A stretch of DNA of 64,000 nucleotides from Lampris incognitus (taxonomy: Eukaryota > Chordata > Actinopteri > Lampriformes > Lampridae). How positions within the stretch are numbered: position 1 is the first letter of the stretch; every line of letters begins with the position of its first letter. Under the pieces are notes generated by a model. That model was not told the origin of the DNA. It saw only the letters and a program-made list of their open reading frames with translations, and did not search any database. Location: assembly GCF_029633865.1 (NCBI RefSeq), contig NW_026611076.1, positions 1,550,001 through 1,614,000 on the forward strand. The letters run 5' to 3'. Below, piece by piece: positions 32,929-62,394 of this stretch. A program made the position numbers and the translations under genes.

Positions 32929-33050
32929 TTTTTTTTCTTTTCTTTTCCTTTTTTTCTCGTTTGTGGGTGGGTTTTTGTTTGCATTATTGTTCATTTGTGT
33001 GTCTTGTTTAAAAAATGATAAAATAAAAAATATTTGATCACAAAAAAAAA

Positions 33051-33650
33051 CATTTCCTTTGGAATACCTTTGGTATCACTGCTCATTCTGGATTCTCTTT
33101 GCTAATTACTTTGAATAAAACATCTGCTAATTGAGAAAAGTTAAAACGTAAGGTTCCCATGACAGTCGGCTCACAGTTATAAATAAAGGCTTTTCCTTTG
33201 AGGGTTGTACATAAGTGACTTGTGATCAGATGAGAGGGGGCAAATGCCCGACAGCCCCTAACAGCCTGGAGATGACACGTTTGTTACAGACCTTGTTATG
33301 CTGGGTCCTGAGGCAGAATACAACCAATCACATCAAAACCCGCACCATCAAATCCCGCACACCATCAAAACCCGGACTTACAGGCTAAGGAACAGCCCCC
33401 CCCCACACACACACACAAAAACACACACTTGTCTATAGCTGCTGAGGACTAACTGGTAATAAAGCCGCTGCAATATGGACAACCACGTCCAAAAACCCCA
33501 TGCACCATGCTGAACTTTAAAAGCCGCTGCTGTCTTTTATCCTCTCACTATCATTTTTACTACCTCTCTTATTTTTACTACCTCACTAGTTTATACTAAA
33601 TGTTGTTTGTCCTGTTTTTATCTTGTTTTTTTTTTAAAATCATTTACCTT
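33051..33650. other. Intergenic stretch, nothing recognised
   Basis: It contains a short CA/CCC-rich stretch near 33395-33430 and a few 'catcaaaacccg' repeats at about 33330-33375. I find no coding frame. Confidence 0.5.
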
Positions 33651-33654
33651 GTCT

Positions 33655-34070
33655 AGTGCTGCTGGTCTGATAGTCACCAAATGAATGACGGGCCCGGCTG
33701 AACATCGGAGCACAGGAGAGCCACGCATATCAATAGCTCCGATAACGACGGGCGCGGCCAAACATCGGTACACAAAAGAGCCACTCATATCTATGGCTCT
33801 GTTAGCGACGGGTGTTGGTAAACATCGGGACACAAAGAGCCATGGACATCAATAGCTCTGACAACTACTCCAAATAGGATAAATTCTGAGTCTCATCACC
33901 AGCCAGTCAGACTAGCTTGGTCTAGTCAGAAAGGCACGAACTGAGGAAGCCTCTTGGATGAGAGTTGAAACGTCTTCACGGATATATATCAAGTCCAGTT
34001 GCACTTGATTCAACTCCTTTGGATAACCATGCCCTGGATGAATGAGAACATTGACAGACATGTCACCAAA
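33655..34070 (+). repeat. Penelope-like element terminal repeat with tandem ~62-bp units
   Basis: Three diverged units around 'aacatcgg.acacaaagagcca' and 'atcaatagctctgataacgacggg' (33690-33870) are followed by the same sequence as at 44560-44770. The third copy is inverted at 43613-43815. In Penelope-like elements such terminal repeats flank the RT/GIY-YIG gene; here only the repeat remains. Confidence 0.65.
33938..33975 (+). ncRNA. Degenerate hammerhead-ribozyme-like core
   Basis: CTGAGGA (33941-33947) is followed by a decayed stem II (GCCTCT/AGAGTT) and GAAACGTC (33967-33974). The stem has a C-T mismatch that the two copies near 44 kb lack. Confidence 0.4.
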
Positions 34071-34097
34071 TGAAATTTGACAAAGCATTTTATCTTA

Positions 34098-34765
34098 TCT
34101 TATCTTGCGGCGGCGTCATCTAAGTTTGTGTCTCCGTGTGAAGTTTTTTATTTGGTTCGTCGATTTTTTTCCCGTTTAATGGCAGGGACAGCTGGTGTGG
34201 GATCAGCTGAGAGAGCTCACGGCCCTTTCCGGAGCTGTATGGCCCTGCCGGAGCTGTGCCCGAGAGGAAACACCGAGGCGTTCTGGTGGCGGTCTCGCCT
34301 AGCATCGACTGTGCAGTGTTTTGGTCTGCGTCTGCGTCGTCGTGTGGAGTGCGTGGGAGGTGTGTCGAAGGGGACTGGCTGGGAGAGCTGCGTTGGATCG
34401 CCTGGGGGAGCCTGGTCAGCTTCGTCCGATGGGCCCAGGGACCACGGCCCCTGCCTGGAGCTGTGGAAACACCGAGGGCGTTCTGACAGGATGCGGAAGC
34501 GGCGCAGGCTAAGCTAACTGCTAGCCTATAGACCGGCTGGAGTTCGTTCTCTGGACAGAGGAATTTTTTTGGACTGCGCTGCACTGACTGGACTGTGTTG
34601 TTAACGGTTTGTGTTTTGTTTGTTTTTTCCTCTGTGTTTGTATGTTTTTGGTGGTTTTTGGGGTATTGTGGATGTATTTTTTTGTGTTGCACGGCTGGGG
34701 GAAACGAAGTTTCGTTTCTTTGTGTATGCAAGTACATGTAAGAAATGACAATGAATTGTTCCTGA
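34098..34765 (+). repeat. Probable non-autonomous retroposon copy
   Basis: A GC-rich 5' part with an internal duplication (ggagctgtg...aaacaccgag...gcgttctg at about 34245-34285 and 34457-34485) is followed by a T-rich stretch. It ends in 'gaaacgaagtttcgtttc' and 'agaaatgacaatgaa', a type of 3' end I associate with L2/CR1-group retroposons of fish. An open frame of 146 codons at 34077-34517 shows no recognisable domain. Confidence 0.4.
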
Positions 34766-35398
34766 CTGCTGATCTTCATTCTCCCTCCTCATTCAGGCTC
34801 ATTGTCCGCTGTTCATGACAATGTTTTATGCCAGATGTGTCGTGTAATGTGTGTCTGTCCTCAGTACTCCCATCCACGGAGCGCTTCTCTTTGGGTACCG
34901 GGCTCTTGTCATGTCAGCGGAGGTTTGCGTTTCTTGAATTTCAGGTCAGGTAAGGGATCTGACACAATAACAAACAACATGTTGCCTCATACAAAGCCTG
35001 CTGTTCAGGAAGCTGCGCTCATCTCAGAATGCCCGCTGGCTGGATTACGCAGAGGCCAAACTGCCTCCCACTAATCTCCAAATAATGAATCATCAGCCCA
35101 TGCCATCCACACCCACCAGCCCACAGAGACACACAGCAGGGGAACTCAGGCTTTGGTGGAGAGAGAGTCTCTTGTGAACCTCGTCATTTCGTTCCTGGGC
35201 AATTTTCAATATTGTTTTTAGTCCTTCCAATTTGGGGTTCATAATATATGGATTTTTTTTATCATCTCGCAGAGCTTCTCCATATATCAGGCATAGCTTT
35301 TCATTTAGTGCCAGTGTTTGGCTTGTTGACTGTGCTGGACTCAGACACAGCTGGTGAATACGGAAAACACAGTTAACATATTTGCCACACAGACACGC
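34766..35398. other. Intergenic stretch, nothing recognised
   Basis: No domain, repeat or exon can be supported here. Confidence 0.5.
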
Positions 35399-35429
35399 AT
35401 AGACACGTACACACACACGTACACGTACA

Positions 35430-35511
<82 letters not shown>
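35399..35511. repeat. (CA)n microsatellite
   Basis: A long CA run, imperfect with 'gtacac' units at its left end. Confidence 0.95.
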
Positions 35512-35512
<1 letters not shown>

Positions 35513-36289
35513 TCAAGAGTTAGCTTTGTGCATAACTGCCATTAGCACTGTGCAGTGGTATGCTAGCTAGCTAAAGGAATAGTAAGCTGGCTAAGCTAGC
35601 TAAAATAATAATAATTCTTTCAACACAAAACATGTTATACTCAATTTAAGAATATAAAAAATAAATTAGACCTTTGTGTTACCTGATCTGTCATTAGACT
35701 GGTGGTGATTGTTTCTTCTTCCTTTTTTATTTCTGCCACATAACATTGACAATCCTCTGGATGAGGCAGTTTAAAAATGGCAGTTGGAATTTAATAAACA
35801 AGGGAAAAAACAAGGAGGCACACCAAAGAGCAATCAATCCATGTTTGAGAGTGTGAATGGAATGTGGTGCTGTATTTTGTTCATTACCCTATTGACTTCA
35901 GAGGGTGATATGGATTGCATATCCCAAATTAACACTAAAAAATGAATATATCTCTTTCAGGAAGGAATAGCTTATGGTAAATGAAAAGGATATTGACTTC
36001 CAAAACCTTTTGATTTTGTTCAAATTAAAAGGTTTTGTGTTATTCACCATGAAAAATAATTTACTTATGCTTTCCGCCTATTCATCACTGTGTTTAGAGG
36101 TCAACAGTACATAATTAAAACAAATTATCGACATAAATTCAGGTAATCCATGTGCACAAGATACCTTACTACTCTCACACAAAACTATAGGTGGATCAGA
36201 GCTTCCTTTGGAAAACTAGACTGCGCATTGTAACCCTATCACCCCCAGAAAGATCTTTATTGGCTCTATGGGGTGCATCACTTCTTCAG
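35512..36289. other. AT-rich intergenic stretch, nothing recognised
   Basis: It has a few 'gctagctaa' motifs near 35560-35605. No gene is evident. Confidence 0.5.
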
Positions 36290-36294
36290 TTGAT

Positions 36295-36835
36295 TTCACT
36301 AATTTCCCACAAAAATAAAGTTCCACAACAGTGCATTTCTTGAATGGGAGACACTGAAGATAAAAAGAAAACATTGTTGTGTTTTGTCCTAACTTGGGTA
36401 GGGGTACAGTACATCAAAGTCTGAGGGCCCATCCTGCTAGACTGACAATTTACGCCTACACTAAAGTCATGTTTGCAGGACAATATTCGAGTATTTCTTT
36501 GGAAAAATTACATTGTAACTCATCGATGTTGTTGGACAGTTACTTGGGTCAAATCACAGCAAATCTGATGCAAATTTGAGTGAGCATTATGAAATTATGG
36601 GCTTTTTTGTCACCTCACCCCTATCCAGACTGGCCTAATTTGGCTCTTTTTCAGATATTAGGGTAGGTCTAAGAATAGCCCAAAAAACTTATTTCCCAAA
36701 AAAATTAAGTTCCACAACCATCCATTTCATTAACGGGACCCATATGGGATATGAAAAAACATGGTTGTGTTTTGTTCTAACTCGGGTAGGGGTACCTCAA
36801 AATCTGAGGGCCCCTCCTGCTAGACTAATATTCTG
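36295..36835 (+). repeat. Diverged direct duplication of about 150 bp
   Basis: The blocks 'attaagttccacaac', 'tgttgtgttttgt', 'gggtaggggtac' and 'ctgagggccc.tcctgctaga' occur in the same order at about 36295-36450 and 36690-36830. No coding potential is evident. Confidence 0.65.
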
Positions 36836-37039
36836 TGATTCACTATCCTGCCTTGGCCTTCTACCAGGGGAGTTAGCAGGGAATCTGCTGTGATATACAC
36901 ATCCATAATATGGGCTGTTTAATTTATTACACAGGCGGCCCCCTTAGCGTTCAGCTAAGAATTATTTCAGTGGTTTTAACAAATCCCAGCCTTCACCAGA
37001 GTTTTCAAGCTGCCTTAACTCAAACGTGATCTTAACCCC

Positions 37040-37180
37040 AGCCTCAGAATCAGAATCAGGATCAGATTCAGAATCAAAATCAGAATTAGGATCAGATTAA
37101 GAATCAGAATCAACTTTATTGTCCAAGTGTGCCTATGCTTACGAGGAATTTGACTCCAGTGCACAGCAGCTTCTAGCACT
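37040..37180 (-). repeat. 3' end of an L2-like LINE with GATTCT tail
   Basis: On the minus strand the conserved 'ggagtcaaattcctcgta', 'acttggacaataaagttgattctg' end is followed by repeated 'attctg' units, typical of fish L2-group LINE 3' termini. Confidence 0.6.
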
Positions 37181-37439
37181 TGCAGACAGCAGTCACACAA
37201 AAAAGAAAGAACAAACAAACAAACAAAAAAATAAAAACTGAAGAAATAAATGGAACAACAACACAGGACATTGGAGGCAAGCATGTATGCCCAACAGGTA
37301 TGTCTCTACTATCGAGTCTCGTTATGGTTGAATAATCAACAACCTCTGCCCAAGTCACCAAAGCATCTGAAACCTTTACCAAAGTTGTCTTATGTCCAAA
37401 AGCTTCATGGGCAAAGTATACAACTGTACTTTACTTGTA

Positions 37440-37860
37440 TATAAAACTGAGATGCTGGTCATTGGCCCTGCTAGACACAGACACCAACTTGATCAAGTAA
37501 CAATAACAATAACAATCGAAACTCTGTGATTTCTCAAAGTGTGGCAGCCAAAAACCTTGGTCGTACGTTTGATACCAGCCTTTCCTGTGATAAGCACATT
37601 AGAGAAATCACCTAAACTGTCTTTTTTTAACTTACATAATATAGCGGAAATTCATCCTTTCCTGTCCATGGCTGATGCAGAGACTCTAATTCATGCATTT
37701 GTTTCATCCAGACTTGATTACTGTAATGTTCTGTTTTCAGGTCTGCCACATGCTAGTACCGAAAGTCTTCAGATGGTTCAATATGCTACAGCTAGAATCC
37801 CAACTAAAGGTAGAACATTTGACCATAATCCTCAGTCAAAATGTCTGTGTACATGAGCTT
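37440..37860 (+). pseudogene. Fragment of an L2-like LINE reverse transcriptase, C-terminal part
   Basis: The frame at 37539-37856 and its flanks contain HIREI, then FLSMADAETLIHAFVSSRLD and YCNVLFSGLP. This is the end of the RT thumb region typical of fish L2-type LINEs. Frameshifts are visible on both sides and the active site is absent. Confidence 0.7.
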
Positions 37861-38029
37861 CAAACGCCACTTGAGGCTGCAACACAGAAGCACAGAAATG
37901 ACTGGGTAGTGCGGCTGGGACAGCTGTTTTTACAGTTTTCTGAGCCAGCGTCAGGTTTGGGTAGTCAAAGGTGGCAAAGGTGTTCTTCAACAACATGACC
38001 TTACCTAGAGGATGTTGTTGGATAATTAT

Positions 38030-39665
38030 ACATTACTCACAGAGTTACAATGACCATGTGTACTATTAACAGAGGGTTGGGGAATAGCTGCAATCACAGC
38101 ATTGCAAGATAATGACAGATGTACCATGGCCCCTCTTCGGTTCAGGGATGATCGTTCCCTCTTCACATAGATGGCCTCTTTGACTCCCCATTCAAACCAG
38201 CATTCCTCCCTGTCAAGGATGCGCACATCCTCATCCTTGAAAGAGTGGCCACTGGTCTGTAGATGGTGTAGACTGTGGAGTCCTGGTCCTATTTCTCAGA
38301 GTCTGTTTGGTTTCCCTGATGTACAATTCATGGCAATTCTCCTGGCACTTAACAGCTACACTATATTTCTCTGTTTGTGCCGGGGGACCTGATCCTTGGG
38401 GGGGACCAATTTCTGGGGTTTGAAAGCAACTGAGATGCAGTGTTTGGAAAATATGCATCTCAACTGTTCCAACACTCCCGCTACAGACAGAATCACCACT
38501 AGTTTACACTTAGACAGCTGTTGTCCTTCTTCTCTCTTGGATCGGCTGGTGCACTGTTTGGGGTCTTCCTGGCTTTGACAAACACCCAGTTAGGATAACC
38601 ACACTTAACCAGGCCCTGTTTAATGAGGGATTTATATCCTTCTCTGGCCCCTGTGTCGGTGGGGACGTTGTCAGCTCGGTGGTCCAGCGTCCTGATGACT
38701 CCTAGTTTGTGCTCCAGTGGATGATGAGAGTCAAACCTTAAGTACTGATCAGTATGTGTTGGTTTATGTTAAACATCAACAACCAAATGTCCCCCATCAC
38801 CAACTGCAACTTAACAGTCTAAGAAGGCTACCCTGTCATGTTCCACATCCTCCCTGGTGAACTTGATGTGGTGTCCACAGAGTTAATGTGGTCGGTGAAA
38901 TGAGCTACAGCCTGAGATTTAATTTTAACCCGGGTGTTGTCCACAAATCTGAACCAATGGCTAAGTGGTGTCCCGGGATAAGACATCAGAGCCCTCCTTT
39001 CCACTTCCTCCATATACAAGTTGGCCACTACAGGTGAGACTGGGGAACCCATACCATGCCCATGCTTCTGCCTATAGTACTGCCCCCTGTATGTGAATTA
39101 GGTGTACTGAAGACACAGCTTCAGGAGCAGACACACTTGGTCAGTATTAAGGGTGGTCCTATTGCTAAGGGTGAGGTCGTTTTGTAATTTCATACGGACT
39201 ACCTCCACTGCATCAACAGGAACGCACGTGAAGAGAGACGTAACATCATAAGAGACAATTGTTTCATCCCTCTCCATAATGACGTCCCTCACCTCATCCA
39301 CAACATCCACAGTGTTCTGAATGTGATGTTCATTACTGTCTACCAACGGGCTAAGAAAAGATGCCATAAACTTGGAGAGGTTATAGGTCACTGAGTTAAT
39401 CATACTAACAATAGGCCGTCATGGCACGCCCTGTTTATTTATCCTAGGTAACCCATACAGACTAGGTGTAGCTCATAATCTGTGGTGCTAAACTCTGTCA
39501 GTAACATTGTCCTGTTCTAACAGCTTCACTCAATCTATAACCTTTTTCTGGTAACCACTGCCTGCATCTCGTTTAAGGGGCTCATAAGTATTCATGTTGC
39601 TAAGTAACGTCATAACTTTCTCATGATAGTCTGTCTGTACATCTGTCACCATCTTACAATGCTGT
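38030..39665 (-). pseudogene. Degenerate Penelope-like element: RT and GIY-YIG endonuclease
   Basis: On the minus strand an N-terminal part at about 39410-39665 is followed by RT segments. 39098-39403 carries MERDETIVSYDVTSLFTCVP and 38828-39052 carries MGSPVSPVVANLYMEEVE and FRFVDNTRVK. A decayed GIY-YIG segment follows at 38231-38458 (CHELYIRET), and 38026-38226 carries HILDREE-like and VKEAIYVK motifs. The RT catalytic YVDDT motif has become FVDNT, losing an essential aspartate, and many stops interrupt the frame. The GIY-YIG C-terminus after an RT is diagnostic of Penelope-like elements. Confidence 0.82.
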
Positions 39666-39734
39666 GATTACAACTATCCCCAATCCTCTGTGAATAATAC
39701 ATGTGACTATTTTAACGCTAATTGATGGTCATGG

Positions 39735-39890
39735 CAATTTGCATATGTAGCAAATTCAGGAGGGGGGGGGGGATGCAGCCGGGAACCACCGCAGCCGGGA
39801 TGCGAACCCGGGTCTCCCACACCACGGGCGACTACATTACAGTCGCCTAAAGATTCCGACCAATTAGCCAGGGCCAGCGAGTCTACTCAT
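39735..39890 (-). repeat. tRNA-derived SINE-like copy
   Basis: On the minus strand 'tggctaattggtcgg' resembles an A box and 'gggttcgcatccc' a B box, about 50 bp apart. The same arrangement recurs at 40130-40230 and 61850-61945 with the flanking 'tgtagcraattc'. The spacing and lack of a cloverleaf argue against a working tRNA. Confidence 0.55.
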
Positions 39891-40125
39891 TCATACTTTT
39901 TAGTTCCGGTGAGGACACATGCTGTCACATTTTGAATTAACTGTAGTTGCCGCACTACTGATTTTGGGGGCCAGTGAACAGACCATTACAGTCTACTCAT
40001 TCATGCTCGTTACCCCGTCCTTTGCATACGCTTGAGCATACCAGCTCCCTCACACATCTGGGCGCACTCGCTTCCGAGAGCATCACGGTCTCACCACCCC
40101 ACTTCTGATACAGATGTAGCGAATT

Positions 40126-40285
40126 CGGGGGACAGCCGGGACGCGAACCCGGCTCTCTCACACCACGGGCAACTACGTTAACCAGTCGACTGAAGGGCTG
40201 GACTGACAGACTGATAGAGGAAGATGCAGAGGACATGAAGATATGGACATTGATCCCGGCTGCCCCCCCACCCCGAATTCGCTAC
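40126..40285. repeat. Short palindrome-ended element related to the SINE-like copies
   Basis: It starts TGTAGCGAATTCGGGGG and ends with the inverted copy CCCCGAATTCGCTACA, and contains the tRNA-like 'cgggacgcgaacccgg' block. The ends give it a MITE-like look. Confidence 0.6.
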
Positions 40286-40286
40286 A

Positions 40287-40530
40287 CGCGTTATTATGAA
40301 TCCCACGGCACTTCTAGGCAAGACACGCCCCGCGTAGCATTCAAGCGCCAGGATTGGCCAGAGCCAGTACTACTCTTTGCCTCCGTTGGTTGGGTTGGTT
40401 AAGGTTAGGGTTAGGGTGAAGGTTAGCTAATTAGAAGCAGAGCAGGGGCGCGTCTTCCCAGAATCCTAGCGCCTGGATGCTACGCGGGCGTGTCTTGCTT
40501 AGAAGTGCCATGGGATTCACAACAACGCGG
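40287..40530. repeat. Foldback (hairpin) element with ~70-bp inverted repeats
   Basis: 40289-40357 and 40458-40526 are inverted copies ('gaatcccacggcacttctag' against 'agaagtgccatgggattca'; 'gacacgcccc' against 'gggcgtgtc'). No coding frame is present. Confidence 0.7.
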
Positions 40531-40584
40531 CGACCCCTAATGGGAGCAGCCGAAAGATGAAGAAGAAGAAGAAGAAGAGGAAGG

Positions 40585-40965
40585 GTTGATGTTAGATCCA
40601 ACGGGGAGTAGGCACGGAAGTAGCCGTGATTGGCTGTTGCGTCGGCCAATAGACAGCGCAGAACCTCGAAGCGCACTGACTGCCAGACCGACAGACAGAG
40701 CAATAGTTGGGGCGAATTAAGTTAACGTTAGTTAGCTAGCGATAGCAATAGCGGTGCAGGGGTTAGAGACAGGTTTAGGGTTACAGTACGATCTGGCAAT
40801 GTTAAGGTTAGTTTAAGCTAGCTAGCTAAATATTTTAGTGCACATCGTTTGTTTCAAGTCAATGCGCTTCGAGGTTCCGCGCTGTTTATTGGTCAACGCA
40901 ACAGCCAGTCACGGCTACTTCCGTGCCTACACCCCGTTGGATCTAGCATCAACCAAGAAGGACGA
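40585..40965. repeat. MITE with ~98-bp terminal inverted repeats
   Basis: The left arm starts ggttgatgttagatccaac, and the right arm ends gttggatctagcatcaacc. The arms match over about 98 bp (for example 'ggcacggaagtagccgtga' and its inverse). The 180-bp centre has no coding frame. GAA-rich simple repeats border both sides. Confidence 0.8.
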
Positions 40966-41514
40966 GGATGAGGATGAGGACGAGGTCAAGAGGGAGGAGG
41001 AGGAGAAGGAGAAGAAGATGGAGGGCAGAAGAAGAAAGTGTTTTCTACAACCTTGAAACATATAACATGGCATGGTCTATTACATGATCTTGGGCCATGC
41101 AATATGGACAGGCAACATTCATTATGTTTAGGTAATCTTGGGCAAATAAAATTATTTTGAAACCCATTTAACTTTACTATGTAGTATGTAATTTCCCTAT
41201 TTGCATTACGTACTTTATGTATTTTCTCTATGCACTGAGACAATATCTACCACCTCCAAAAAGAATTAGGATCATAAATGCTTTAGTTTTCGGTCCCGCT
41301 ATCTACACTAACTAACTAACACACACACACACACACACTAACACCACACACACACACATTACGAAAATATGGGAGTTGATATATAAGTATAAAGGTTATT
41401 CTGTTTTGGTGTCACCACATGCCAGATGTAGGTTCTATTGTTTTATAGAATTACAGGTGGTTCAAGAGAAGAACAGAAATAAAGCATGAATCCAATAGTA
41501 GGCTCATGTGTTTC
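40966..41514. other. Intergenic stretch with purine-rich and CA repeats
   Basis: A GA-rich run lies at 40965-41035 and short CA runs at about 41320-41360. No gene is seen. Confidence 0.5.
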
Positions 41515-41942
41515 TGTCGCGCCGGGAGCAGGACGCGAGGGCCCAAATGCAGACCGCAAGGACAGGCTGGGCTTGAACAAAGCTTTAATAAGGCAACCGA
41601 ACATACATTACAGGAACAGTAGCGACAGACAGCAAGAAAGGCTCGGGGCAAGGCATGAAGCATGAACCAAGAGTCAGCACGTGTTTGCGACGATCCGACA
41701 AAGCGCCAGAGCAACCAGTGGGAACATACAACTTGCTGGAGAGCCAGTCCGGGAATGGAGTACAAGCGAGCAGGGCAGAGCAGGGCAGGAACAGGCTCGC
41801 CAATCAGGGAATGGGGAACAAGTGAGTAAAGCAGGGGCAGTCAGGTAAATGGCAATCATGGGGCAATCAGAGGCAGCAACCGAAATGGCAAGCCAATCAG
41901 GTAATGGGGAACACATCTGACCCAGACCACACAACCATGACA
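41515..41942 (-). mobile_element. Solo LTR of a Gypsy-type element (428 bp)
   Basis: Read on the minus strand it starts TGTCATGG and ends GCGCGACA, with a 'ttattaaagc' polyadenylation-like signal about 75 bp before the end and a CT-rich U3. The flanks are GTTTC and GTTTT, an imperfect duplication. There are no internal genes on either side, so it is a solo LTR. Confidence 0.6.
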
Positions 41943-42590
41943 GTTTTAACATTTATGCAACGGCTGATTTGCAACTATAAACTTATTCGAAATAACGCCA
42001 AACCTCTGTTACCATAAGTAAATACTGAAGCAATTTTTAAAACGTTCTATTTGCAAATTACTAAACATACTCTTTTCTTCCTTTCTTTAACTTCGGTTTA
42101 TTGCAGCTGTCAACGGTAGCTGTCATTTAGAGAAAATTCAAATCATCGTCAGCCACTCACATTTGGCATACAGTACATCCATGGAATATCAAAATCACTC
42201 AGTTTAAAGTAAATGTTGCTTTGAATCTCTGATGGTCTCGTCTTCAGGGGCAGGTAATCCAACCTGCTGAACTGAGTCATGAATCACATGGTAACACAAT
42301 GTCAAAACAATATTCTATAGCATTGCTCTTTTTCAAAAATAAAAGTAAACTGTTAATTACAGCTTTTACAGGACTGTAGCTCTTGCCTTGAATAAGAAAT
42401 AAAATTGCAATATTTGATGTTGCTGTTGTTGAATCAACAGGGGTTATATTTATATTAGATATTTCAACATCCAGGCTATGCAAAAGTCGGCCTTCAGCTG
42501 ATGGACAGGTAGGTGGGACTGCATCCAGCTGCAGGACAGGTGACGTAGAAATGCTACCTGGGTTCATTTTTCCCGTGCAGTTTTTCCATC
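41943..42590 (-). other. Probable 3' untranslated region of cpo
   Basis: This AT-rich stretch lies downstream of the cpo stop. On the minus strand AATAAA occurs at about 42099-42104, roughly 490 bases after the stop, and is the best candidate for a polyadenylation signal. Confidence 0.4.
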
Positions 42591-61493
<18,903 letters not shown>

Positions 61494-61845
61494 AGTACCA
61501 AGTTTATCCAATGGCTTCTGAAGCAAACGTTGTACGACTGTCACATCTGATAGACACGCATCTCCGGCTGGAATACACCCTACTGACACAACTCTGCTGT
61601 GGAAGATCCCAATATCAGCTTAGTTAAAGATTGTCAGGAGTTTACAACAGTTGGGTTCGGCAACAAAAAGGGATTGGTTGAAACGGGTTTTACACGTGAT
61701 GTTATATGGCATAACATAAATGTCCCAGAAGGTTGAATCAGTTCATCTGGACACAGTGTGACCTCTTCAGTCTCAACTGACTGCAGGTATCCGACCCTTA
61801 TAAACAATACAGTGACATAACGACCCTAACCAACGACCAGTTCAT
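61494..61845 (-). promoter_or_regulatory. Upstream region of cpo
   Basis: This stretch precedes the cpo start codon on the minus strand and must contain its 5' UTR or promoter unless a further upstream exon exists. I see no clear TATA box. Confidence 0.3.
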
Positions 61846-61849
61846 TATA

Positions 61850-62110
61850 CCCGGGGGCGAACCCGGGTATCCCGCACCACAGGCGACTAAAGGGTCCAAC
61901 CCCTTAGCCAAGGACTAGCGAGTCTCATCATCCGTGGTCGTTACACCCCCGTTTTTAAGGAAGCGCGTCCCCGCGCCTCAGCATATTAACTCTCTCACGC
62001 TTCTGGGCGCACGCGTTTCCGACGGCCTCACGGTCTCACCATCCTACTTCTGACACCAATGTAGCGAATTCAGGGGCAAGGGCTAGCGAGTCTAGTTATC
62101 TGAGTTATCT
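61850..62110 (-). repeat. tRNA-derived SINE-like copy, third member
   Basis: On the minus strand it carries 'ttggctaaggggttgg' (A-box-like) and 'cgggttcgcccccg' (B-box-like), with 'tgtagcgaattcagggg' at 62060. Its outer part 'ttccgacggcctcacggtctcacc' recurs at about 40070-40098. Confidence 0.6.
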
Positions 62111-62394
62111 GTGGTCGTACATGACCGTGATCATTAAATAGAGTTACCATGGCCGTGTGTACATAACATGTACTGCACATAAGTGTGTTTTTCACTGGTA
62201 CTCTGACCCTTATCACTGACCACCTTTTTCAGCTAGCTAGCTGACAGTAACCACCACTGTAGCCTAGGAGTTACCCCTTCCAAATAATGCCATGTCAAAC
62301 AAACAGAAAAATTGATGCATTTGAAAAGATAACATTTGTGTTGCTGAAAAACAATGAATAGTTGGCCTCAGAAGAAAGTGAAAATAACAAGCCT

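Larger units (their letters stand above)
12101..33050 (+). mobile_element. L1/Tx1-like LINE, split by a nest of three LTR retrotransposons
   Basis: The ORF2 start is at 12101-12213 and the rest resumes at 29254, where the reading frame and motif continue directly after one copy of CAAG. The 3' part ends in an A-rich tail at about 33010-33050. The endonuclease and reverse transcriptase resemble L1/Tx1-group LINEs. I see no ORF1, and the 5' border is undefined. About 17 kb of nested LTR elements separates the two pieces. Confidence 0.85.

Noticed and set aside
34077-34517. 146-codon frame as a possible host gene
   Set aside because: Sits in a repeat with an internal duplication, has no recognisable domain and no supporting splice structure.
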